Below, piece by piece: positions 54,346-64,000 of a stretch of 64,000 bases of DNA. Every line of letters begins with the position of its first letter. Positions within the stretch are counted from its first letter, which is position 1. Location: assembly GCA_014773175.1 (NCBI GenBank), contig VXCM01000691.1, positions 62,447 to 126,446 of the forward strand, written 5' to 3'. Under the pieces are notes generated by a model. That model was not told the DNA's origin. It ran no database searches and saw only the letters and a program-made list of their open reading frames with translations. Both the position numbers and the translations under genes were made by a program. This DNA comes from Lucifuga dentata (lineage: Eukaryota; Chordata; Actinopteri; Ophidiiformes; Bythitidae).

Positions 54346-55840
54346 TTTTGTAATCCGTTGCCTTTTTTTTAAACATAGCTTATACTGTGTAAAATGACAG
54401 CTTGAAAAACAGTCAATACAAGTATGCCGTGACTAGAGAAATGACTGTAAAACAACAGTAGGTAAGGCAAGAAGGTTCCTAGTCCTATTTCAACTGACTT
54501 CTGCTTAGCTATAGTGCCTCATATGCCGATGCACCATATTTTACAAGCTAACTTTTGTCACATTTTTACCAGAATATTCTTAGAATTTTTATGCCATAGG
54601 TAGGAAAATATCCATATTAAGTGTAAAATGACTTTTATCTCAAATTTACCATGTCTGTAATGTAGCCCAGTTGCAGAGATGTCACTGAGGAGGCAGGTTG
54701 GGTACTGAAGGACATACTGTGAACAGATGGAAGAGAAAGGAAGTGACAAAGACAATAGCTGGATATGCGGAGCCCCTTCCCACCTTAGTCTGCTTGTCAT
54801 GTCGAGTCACATGAAAATGAAGCACAAAAAAAAAAAAAAAAAAANAAAAAAAAAAAAAAAAAAATCAAGTAAATGCTCTTGACCAAGGATACTCAAAGAA
54901 ATGCAACCTGACTGGTATCAACATGCATGACAGAAGCGTAAGATATGTTTCCCAATCACAGTAACACTGATATCTAATATTTTTGCATCCTCTGCTGAAA
55001 AATACAAATATACAATATAGTAGGCCTTTTTTTGCAGCTGATGATGGTGACCCTTCCTGACACCACCATTGTCCCTCCGTGACCAGAACAACAGGTGGCC
55101 TCTTTCAACCATCACATAAGGTCTGAGTTACGCGGAGATTAATGAGGTGCAGAGGGCAGGGATATTCTAGCAGGGAGCCTGCAGCTCCAGGCCACAGATT
55201 ACTCTATCTTAACTGTGTCAGCGCAGAGAGCTGGTCGACAGCATGCACGCTCTGCTTGGATGGACCAGATGCAGAGGAGATAGACAGGACAGACTGTACC
55301 AGAGCTGAGTCACCCTGTGGCTGTGTGTGTGTGTGTGGCTACAAGAGTGGGTGGAGAAAGGGGGGGTAAAATGGAGACAGGAAGAGATGAACAGGAAACG
55401 AGTGCTCAAACAGTGCATGTCCAGCCAATGAAATAAAAAGGAAATTATGACTGGCAAGGTCAAACTGGGACTTTACCACATTTTCTTTAATTTAAGACAC
55501 TTTCCCCCAAAAGCTTATGGCCTTTACACTATGAGTCCTACCGTCCTTAATTCTCTGAATCTGGGTTTTAGGTTTTAATCTACCGGTATGTAAAAACCCA
55601 GCCCCCCATGTCCGACACGCACACACATTCCTTCTGTACTTTCCTCCCACCTTCTCTTTCTTTTCGTTCTGTCGTTGAAGTCACTCGTTTAAATTCATAA
55701 TCATTTTGCTTTATGGTTCCCAATCTGACTAAATCCTGGCTGGGGGATGGAGGACGAATTACCTTTGGAGTCACGCCTAAAATACAAACATCATCAAGTG
55801 TCTCGCAGGCTTTTGGAAAAAGAGGTTTTCGCTTTCAGTT
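54346..55840. other. pik3r3-ipp spacer, first part
   Basis: No exon is recognised. It includes a poly(A) run with an N at 54845 and a GT run at about 55323-55338. In human the kinase gene MAST2 lies between PIK3R3 and IPP; no kinase or PDZ exon is visible here. Confidence 0.6.
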
Positions 55841-55849
55841 TTCTCACAG

Positions 55850-56050
55850 CCAATCGCGTCTCTCCTCCCCTCTGTCTCCGTCCGATTCCACCATTTTCAC
55901 GCTAGTGGGTCCACCAATGGGAGACCGAGAACGTGCCGAGCATTAGCCAATCATCGGCCAGTTGCTATGTTGGAGGCAGAATCGATAGTGAGGGATTTTC
56001 TTTTCTCTCTTTTACTAGTTCACATTATAGAAGGCTTATGGTCGGTAAGC
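55850..56050 (+). promoter_or_regulatory. Orphan promoter-like cluster of three CCAAT boxes
   Basis: CCAAT occurs at 55850-55854, 55914-55918 and 55947-55951, all on the plus strand and spaced 64 and 33 bp, in a locally GC-richer stretch. An ATG at 55967 opens 26 codons (MLEAESIVRDF...) that end in phase 0 at a good donor, TCG before GTAAGC (56045). No annotated exon follows in an obvious frame, so the transcript is unidentified. Confidence 0.35.
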
Positions 56051-56182
56051 AAGAGGTCCTGTTGCCTGCCAAGCAGCATACAGGCTAGACGGAGCCCTTT
56101 AACATACTAGCTGCATATTTACTCTCTCAAATGCTAGTATATTACAAAACTAAACATTTTTTCAATATTTATTCATGTATTT

Positions 56183-56187
<5 letters not shown>

Positions 56188-56229
<42 letters not shown>

Positions 56230-56239
56230 TCTCTCTCTA
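56188..56239. repeat. (TC)n microsatellite
   Basis: Dinucleotide CT run with a single CCCT interruption. Confidence 0.95.
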
Positions 56240-56543
56240 TTGACAGTAAATTTGCATGTCAGTTTTTTATTCAAAAGTTCAAAAGTTAGCCCGGTTCCAT
56301 TATGTTTATACTTTAAAATCCAGTATTTATGTTCAAAACTTGATCTTTTGCTGAATTGCTGAGGTCATGGAAAAGCTGGCTAAATTGTTTCCAAGCAGGG
56401 AAGGATTATAGTAAATGAAACACCTCAAAATGTTGTTTCTTAAGCCAGTCAAGTGTTTAGTATCTCTCCTATTCTTTTAAAGGAGCATACCAGTTATTTT
56501 TTGCATATTTCATCTCAATAAATACAAACATACATACATATTA

Positions 56544-56992
56544 ATTATTGCCAACCATTTTCCAAAGCATACTACTGGAGCGATACATTTTAGATTTATT
56601 TTTCCTAGCTTCCAGACAGCCATTAGTTTAAGTTCATTCCAGTACACTATTAAAAATCAATTTGTAGAAACTTGAAACATGCTTGAGATAGGTAATCCAT
56701 CACAGCAAACCAAACCTCATTCTTTGTCGATGTTACTCAATTTAACTGATTAAACATGGAGCTGCATAAGAAAATGTATGTCTGCCAGGGATATAGTTCC
56801 CAGGAGCAGATGGCTTTTACTGAGAAATTAAAAATACCTTCTACATTCGGACATACATGTTAGCAGGCACATTCAATTTAAGGTGGGTGCATCACCTGAA
56901 CATTTTATTTTGAAAGATTGGGGTATTTGGCAAAATAATAGGAATACTAAAATATGCTTTATACTTTGGAAAATGGTTGTCAGTATCATAAC
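56544..56992 (-). mobile_element. MITE-like repeat family A, copy 3 (inverted)
   Basis: The reverse complement aligns along its length with the copies at 1240-1660 and 4001-4457. Both ends carry the inverted CAACCATTTTCCAAAG core. Outer flanks on both sides also resemble each other (ACCAGTTATTTTTTGCAT left of 56544, GTATTCATTG right of 56992), so the terminal repeats may reach about 90 bp. It has no coding capacity. Confidence 0.75.
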
Positions 56993-57016
56993 AAGTTGTA
57001 TTCATTGTTCTTATAG

Positions 57017-57056
57017 GAAGGAAGGAAAGAAGGAAGGAAGAAAGGAAGGAAGGCAG
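57017..57056. repeat. (GGAA)n tetranucleotide repeat
   Basis: Imperfect GGAA/AGAA units immediately right of repeat family A copy 3. Confidence 0.9.
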
Positions 57057-57059
57057 GAA

Positions 57060-60000
57060 TAGCCTACATAATATTAACAGTATTCTGATTACTAAACACA
57101 TATTCAGCAGAGCTCCTGCCGTTTTAGATTCAGTCCTGCTTGAGGTCTCCTCGAGTTTTATTGGACTGTGTTCTCATATTTTAAAAAAATGGAATTTGAG
57201 GATAGATGCTGACCTTGAAAACTGTAATAGGCCAATATATCATGGTGTAATCTGTGAAACACATGGACGTTATTGATAAAATCAGCTATCAGTCCTGCAT
57301 GCATAATTGCCAGCTGAATCACTCGGTTTTTGTTTATTCAGCCAGAAAAGCATAGAGGAAAGAAGCTATGTCTAATCTCCTTCTCTCTGCTGAAAAGATC
57401 TGTCTTTTATAATAATCAATAATAATCATAGGATGCTGGATGTTCTGCTGTTTGATCAGATGCAGATGAAGCGGATGATTCAGAACCAAGTCTGATCATT
57501 TGATGAGTCTCTGGTAAAAGTGATTGGAGTTAAGCCTTCAGATCACCCTGAGATGAGACGTGACACTGAGCTAGCTCTTATAATGGGATATCATCCTACT
57601 GTTTGCTGGCAAAACAACCCAGGAGCGGTGCCAAATCCAGTCACCCAAATCAGATTTACAGATACAAGCTTGGGCAGGGATGAAGATGATCCCACCTCCT
57701 CGATACAGGTAGAATATCCTGTCACAAACAAAATTTTAATATATTAATTTGAGTCCTCTCTGTAAAATATCCAACAGCTTGTGTGATCCCCCCACCCCCA
57801 GTTTAATTTGTGACATATTGTATTACGATGAGTTTCCCCAGGAAAAATCCTCACTAATGATTTCAACTTTAATAAATGAAGGACCTCGACTTCCCTCAAG
57901 CACTCAGGACAATCTCATTGCAGGAGTACAGCTCTCACAAAGATTAAATAGGACCACCAGGCTCAAGGCCAGCAAAGCAATTTTGCATAAGGCTGAGAGT
58001 CATCAGCTCCAATACAGATGGTAGAAATGCTTCAGGGTTCAAATCACAAACCAATTAGGTGTGGAAGCATCGAGAGCTCAGCCAAGAAAGCGTTAAGCAG
58101 TTCACAAGTCATCTCAGGTAAGGATGCAACCTCATCTGCCAACAACTCAAAACAAACTTTTCTATTGATTTTTTACTTTCATACTATATCATGGTTAATA
58201 TAATGGAAACACAAGGTCATTTCAAAGCAGTTTCTATTTGTTTGCTTTAGCGTGTTTGATTTCATGTGAATGAGAAAGACTAGAAAAAAAACTCTTGTAA
58301 TAACTCTATATATAAATCTATATTTCTACTATTCTTCTTAAGTTTTATCATTTGATGTTTTTTTCTTCCTGATGATGCAGGAGGACAGGCCCAATTGAAA
58401 AAGTCAGACATGTATGTTGTGCTTGTCTGTCCCCATGCTTTGGGCAGATGATGATTATGGTGACCAAATTTGATATGATGATTAGAAGAGGATGTCAAAC
58501 ACTCATCACTGCCCATCATTACAATGAAAGGCACAACAGTTGTACAGTTTTGCATTTTCAAATCCATTTCAGCACCTCACCTACTTATTAAAACCTGTTT
58601 TACAAGAGACACTTGCCCAGACAGCAGCATAAAGAACAAAAGACAAAGGAAAACCCTTCATATTAGAAATGAAAATCACAAAGACCAATACACAAAAGGA
58701 ATAATATATGAAAATTCTATCAATGAGCCTAATTTAATGTGTTTTTAATTTAATCGCAGGCAATTTTTCTAACTCTGCTATAATGAAGACAAAACCTAGC
58801 AGAATAATTTGGACTCTGAATGTCTAATTGCAGTCTTAGACATTTGAACAAATTTCTTATCCATCTCAAGGGTCAACTTTACTTGTCTCCAAGGAGAAAT
58901 TTGGCATGGGCATCAAGGTGCTGTTCTATACACACTCACATTCATTCTACATTCAACCTCAATACAGTACCTCAATAATCTAAATTTAGTGACACTTTAA
59001 CATGTTGGACCTTTAGAAAATATAGGCTCTTTACCCAGTGTCCCTCACTGCTCATCTGCTGATTGAATGGCTGTGATTAGTCTCTTGAATTGCAAAGCAG
59101 CTTTGATCCTCAATACTGCTAAAAATAATGTGATTAACACATCTCAGGCTTATGTGATAATTGTGCTTCCACTGAGAAAAGAACCAATTTTGATGAGAGA
59201 TACAGTAAATTCATCTTCCGTATTTTCATGTTGTTGGTATCTAAATAACCACGTAGCCCTGTTAGGCTCTTTATGTAGCATTTAAATTGGATGGATTGAG
59301 TGGATAATGCATTACATCACAAAAGCTACAGACTGAAACATGGATGTTTTTTAATCAAAAGATCTGTGCTGCTCATTGGCAAGTATGGAAAAGCTGACTC
59401 AGAACTGGCTGAACATTATAAGAATAATTATTAATCTTGTAACATATTTAAAGTTTTACATTTGCTATATTTATCTTTGGTGCATAAAGTAGTAGTCTCT
59501 TGGGACGGACAAGTAGCATCACCATTTTAAGTCTAGATTTTCTTATGCATTAACTTTATCATAAGATAGTTTGTTGCAAAAAGGAAGTTAGAGAGTTGCT
59601 TAGAGAGTTCAGAGAGTTCCAGCAGGCTCTGCTTTTTAACACTCTAATAAGCTAATAGTTCAGCTCAGATAATGGCATTGTTGGATGCTCTCTCTGGAGA
59701 CAGGACACACTGGAAATTCAGAACAATACAGGTCAACAGGAGGGCAGCCCAAACCCAACCCAGAAAGGGTGTAGCTAACTTGACAGTTTTGTTGAAATGT
59801 AACTGGCCACCTTTCGTGCTACCTCAGAGTTTCTCATATATCATTGGCTGAGTAGTAACTGACACACTGAACTTTCTTGAAATACAAGTTGTAAGTGTTT
59901 CAGGAACCTTTTTGAAAGAGTGTGAATGATATTATTAAAGACAAGCCTAGTTTACTAGATCAGACTTTTGGTTTCCAAATTAATGTTTTCTATATATTAT

Positions 60001-60780
60001 TTAACACAAATGTTTGACATTTGTCTACCACCGAAAAAAAAAACTTGCTTGTTACCTGTAACGCACATCATCTCTTTCCTCACAATTTCAACCCTAGCAA
60101 AAATATTCATTAGTGAAACTTCTATTTCCAAATTTGAAAAAAGATGAAAAGTTTGAAAATATTTATATTTTTCTATATTATCACATTATGATGCAAATCC
60201 ACTTTTGAGAGTAATTAACAAGTAAAAGAATTTTCATACTATACAACAGAATAATGGGAAAATTTTGCAACAAATTTTATTTTCAAAATATACCAAATTT
60301 ATGATTTTTTTTCTTTTTGATACAAGACATCAGTTTCTGCTTGATGAAAGGACTTAATATAAATGACCTCTAAAAGGTCAGAGATTCAGGTCTGAATTTA
60401 TGATAGGTTTTGTCCAATTAATCTACATGTTATGAGTCAGGAATCATTCATAAAAGTAACAAAAGCACAGTAAGCTGCTATTGAAAATTGAGACTTCATA
60501 TGGTTGGCTATGAGGTAACTTTGACAAAGTCTGTAATGAAAATACATTGGAAATATATTTGAACATAAATCCAGCATTTATTTCAACGTTGACATTGCTG
60601 CAATACAGTAATAATTTGGTTTAAATGTTTCTTTGGCTTGATGTCAAGAATAGCCTTTGTTTTTGCAATTGGTTCAAAGACAACACTGCCACCTGGCGTT
60701 GCATGTTAGCTATAACTGACGTGACTTTCCCGTACTGGTTTATGAACACACAACACTAAGAAGAAGAAGAAAAAAGAAAA
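57060..60780. other. pik3r3-ipp spacer, second part
   Basis: AT-rich sequence with no recognised exon, RNA gene or transposon. Open frames here, such as 57520-57747, show no family motif. Confidence 0.55.
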
Positions 60781-60799
60781 CGGTAGTAACTTCTCCTTC

Positions 60800-60964
60800 A
60801 GCAATAACTTTGTGTACCACTGGTGATACAGACAGAAGTGACGATACCGAATGCCACAGAGTCGGTAATTATTTAGTTATGACTAGAGTCGAGAGATGTC
60901 AGACTAGAGCAGTCGATTCAGAAAAGGACTTGTCTGCAGGGCATCTTCATCAGTAAACTTATGG
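60800..60964 (+). other. ipp: Probable ipp non-coding first exon
   Basis: A GC-richer stretch ends in ATGG before a GTAAGA donor at 60965-60966. A matching acceptor (GTGTCTCAG, ending at about 61942) precedes the first coding exon. The 5' boundary is a guess. Confidence 0.4.
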
Positions 60965-62020
60965 GTAAGACACAGCTAAGAACAAATGCGAATTTTGTTG
61001 TTTTGTATAAAAGTCCGTAATCTCATAGTGAATTTCCATCTTGAGCAGGAATGTATCAAACGGTAAAGATGACTGTTGCATTGTAAAGAAGAGAATGATT
61101 GAGTCCGCCCTAGCTAGCGGCTAATTCTTGTGTTACGGTGTAACGAGTGACCATTTTAATCGAGGACCATGTTAATTGATTGTTGCCTTACACACAACAG
61201 ATGCTGAAAGCAGGAATATTTTCGTGTTATCTAACTTTACATTCAAAATTTTAAATTTGGTAACTACAGGCAATATAACTACACGTCACATTGGGAAAAA
61301 AATACCAACATGTTTAATGGAAACCGCTTAAAACAGGAAGAGATCATTTAGTTGTCCTTGCGAATGCCTTTATTGTTCCTTTTCTATGATACGTTTACTA
61401 CAACCCCATCTGAAAATCATTTGGCGTTTTGGAATATAGTCGGTGTCACCCACAAGAAATATGAAAAATAATCAAGTAGCTGCCATCATGCAAAACAATT
61501 GCCAGACCTAATTGAACATTTCTAGTTGGTTTCATTCAAATCCCAAACTCCAAAACAGATTCAGATTGTTGGTATCAAACGTTTACTGAAAATGATCACT
61601 AATGAGGCATTCATGGGAACAATTAAATGATTCCCTCATTTTTCAACATCTGCTGTCACTGAAGCAGTCACCGACGCATTCAGGCTTGAGTCACAGTTAA
61701 CGTGGACACTCGTTAATCCGGGACACCTGCCTGGCTAATAGAGGCGGCAAATGTGTTTACACACTCAAAAACAGCAACAGAGAGATGGACCCTCTTTACT
61801 TTTGAGTGTTCCAGTGTTCCAGACAGCCAAGCAAGTGACCATTTGCAGGTTTATGATCATTTTAGTATTAAGCCATTGTGTTTTGTTGTTACACCACAGC
61901 CACATCTGCCAGTGACTCTCATTTGGTGTTCATGTGTCTCAGGGCTGTTGACACAGTAGAGACGAGGGTTTTTGGCACAGATACCCTCCATGCTAAGACA
62001 GAGCTCCTGCCCCAGCTGCC

Positions 62021-63968
62021 ATGTTCTCCACATCTGCCTCAACATCTGTTGGTTGTGGTGGTGACGCTGCAGCTGCTGCCATGGGAGCTCAGTCCTCTGA
62101 GAAGGCTCTTTTGGCCTCGGACCACTATGCCAGGCTCATCCTGGCCCAAATGAACAAGATGCGCCTCCGCACTGACTTCTGTGATGTGAGGCTGACAGTC
62201 GGAGATCGTGTCTTCAGGGTCCACAGGCTAGTACTTGCTGCCAGCAGCCCATATTTCTGTGCTCTGTTCTCCGGGGGAATGAGCGAGGCAGAAAAAGAAG
62301 AGGTGCAGATCCTGGGAGTGGAGGCTGAAATCTTTGAGGTCCTGCTGGATTTCATATATACAGGTTCTCACTGATCCTTGTATACATATCACACAGCTAG
62401 GAATGCACTGGAATGTTTTGTTCCGTTTTGTTTATTGATCTGATGCCTACATCTGACATTTTCACATCCAGACTTGGCTTATTCAGATTTGCACTTTATC
62501 TCCATCATTTTGGGTAATATATCACTACAGTATATTGCCCAACCCTACTATGAATATCGATATATTTAAGATCAACCTAATCCAAAAAATTCCATATTTT
62601 CTACTTTTGGTACTGTTTTCTGAATTGAAGAATATACCTTTTTTTCATCAGGCATGATCAGTGTGACTGTGGAGAATGTTCAGGAGCTTATGGTGGCAGC
62701 AGACATGCTGCAGCTAAGCGAGGTGGTGTCCATCTGTGGAGAGTTTCTCAAGGGTCAAATGGACCCCTCCAACTGTGTGGGTATCTTTCAGTTCCTGGAG
62801 CAGATCGCCTGCATGGACATGCTGGAGTTTACTGAGAACTACATTCATGTTCACTTCCTGGAGGTATAAAACAATAAGAGCCACTGGTTTGCTGTTAAAC
62901 AATTTCATGGGTTTCTCTGGTTGATTAAGTCTGGATGTGCTTAGTCAAAATCAATTTAATCTCTTAATTTAATAAAAGCACAATTAAACACCATCAGCCT
63001 ATTATCAGAGATTTGTTCTTACCATTTAAATTGCTAAAAGGGCTTCCATGAACTGTCTCACTTTAGGTATGTGTTACTGATGAGTTCAGGGGCCTTACGA
63101 AGGATCAGCTGGTGAAGCTGCTACGAAGTGAGGAGCTGAGAATTGAGGATGAATACCAGGTGTTCACCGCAGCCATGGACTGGGTTCTTCAAGATATGGC
63201 AAAGAGGAAGAAACATGTGGTGGAGGTGTTGGATCCAGTCCGTTTCCCTCTTCTTTCCCCACAGAGATTGTTCAAGTACATAGAGAGTGAGGAGAACATG
63301 AAAATTTGCACGCACTAGCACACTTATCATACATTCTATTGGAAATGTTTATACCAAACACTGACAGCAACCCATTTTTGCAATGTTTCACGCAAAGGCA
63401 TCAACGATTTCAGCCTGCGGGTGGCGCTGCAGACTCTGCTGAAGGAATACACTGAAGTCACAAAGTCTCCCAAAGAAAATAAGATGTTCAGTCAGTTACA
63501 ACCTGCCAAGATGAGACCCAGAAGAAAAGCCAGGAAATACCTTTATGCCATAGGTTCGGTTGATCTTCAATTTATTCAGTATACCTTTATAATCCAATGG
63601 AGTGCAATACAATATCTTTGTAAATAATTCCACCTGTCTGAATGGTCGTTTTTGAAGCTGTAGTAAGTGAAGGTGTTTTATTGGACTGCGTTTTAATATC
63701 CTGTCCTCTTCGTGTATGTAAACGAGATAACATGAGACGTGAAACAACACACTACATGAAATCACTTATTGTTACGCCTTGTCTTGTTTGCTCATGGCAG
63801 GAGGCTACACGCGGCTGCAGGGCGGCCGCTGGAGCGACAGCCGGGCGTTGAGCTGTGTGGAGCGATTTGACACCTTCAACCAGTACTGGACCACTGTGTC
63901 GTCCCTGCATCAGGCCCGCAGTGGGTTAGGGGTTGCTGTACTGGAAGGCATGATCTATGTGGTAGGAG
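62021..63968 (+). CDS. ipp: Ipp, BTB-BACK-Kelch protein (5' part, truncated by the window)
   Basis: An actin-binding, cullin-3-adaptor-type Kelch protein, orthologous to human IPP. Exons: 62021-62363, 62652-62863, 63067-63286, 63398-63553 and 63801-63968, in phase; later Kelch exons lie past the window. BTB lies at about 40-155 (FCDVRLTVGDRVFRVHRLVL, ASSPYFCALFSGGM, LLDFIYTG) and BACK at about 160-280 (GIFQFLEQIACMDMLEFTEN, HVVEVLDPVRFPLL). The first Kelch blade begins YLYAIGGYTRLQGGRW, then SLHQARSGLGV and IYVVGG, nearly identical to human IPP. Two in-frame starts exist: 62021, and 62081 in a strong GCCATGG context. The second gives a length closer to human (MGAQSSEK), so it may be the real start. 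Donors at 62364 (GTTCTC) and 63554 (GTTCGG) are weak but fixed by homology. Confidence 0.94.
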
Positions 63969-64000
63969 GTGAGAGGGGTGAAGTCAGTGAGTTCAGATTA

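Noticed and set aside
57520..57747. 75-codon frame starting MIGVKPSDHPEMRR
   Set aside because: No recognisable domain and no promoter or splice partners; treated as chance.
63287..63318. ipp frame ending in ESEENMKICTH
   Set aside because: This is intron retention after the donor at 63287; the next exon continues the conserved sequence in phase.

Overview
This window is vertebrate nuclear DNA, almost certainly from a ray-finned (teleost) fish. Every gene is split into short exons with GT-AG introns. The spacers are AT-rich and full of CA, CT and other microsatellites, and degenerate transposons are present. The recognisable genes are chordate orthologues whose conserved order resembles two human chromosome 1p blocks: SLC35D1-MIER1-INSL5-DYNLT5-SGIP1 (1p31.3) and PIK3R3-IPP (1p34.1). 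The sequence is a draft assembly. It carries 12 single-N joins, and four of them have an exact 62-66 bp duplication on either side.

Layout. 425-1110 (+) is the 3' end of slc35d1, a Golgi/ER nucleotide-sugar transporter. It converges on mier1 (-, 3601-10900, 13 coding exons), an ELM2-SANT transcriptional corepressor. insl5 (+, 12449-12862, 2 exons) encodes a relaxin-family peptide. It lies tail to tail with dynlt5/tctex1d1 (-, 13312-14584), a Tctex1-type dynein light chain. sgip1 (-, coding 17350-31390, about 25 coding exons) encodes a neuronal endocytic adaptor with an N-terminal lipid-binding region, a proline-rich middle and a C-terminal mu-homology domain. A gene-poor spacer of about 16.5 kb follows. 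It holds a decayed L2-like LINE (about 32030-33290), a Tc1-type MITE (37603-38052) and a possible upstream sgip1 promoter (about 34.8 kb). pik3r3 (+, 48670-52991, 10 coding exons) encodes a p55-gamma PI3K regulatory subunit. ipp (+, from 62021, cut by the window end) encodes a BTB-BACK-Kelch protein.

The genes do not form one pathway, and their clustering is ancestral synteny. Compared with the human order as I know it, DNAI4/WDR78 is missing between mier1 and insl5, and MAST2 is missing between pik3r3 and ipp. I found no tRNA, rRNA, CRISPR array or prokaryotic-type system. The most interesting items are a three-copy, about 450 bp inverted-terminal-repeat element family, two consecutive 12-nt microexons and a GC-AG intron in sgip1, an orphan CCAAT-box promoter, a relaxin-3-like receptor motif in the insl5 B chain, and splice acceptors whose pyrimidine tracts are microsatellites.
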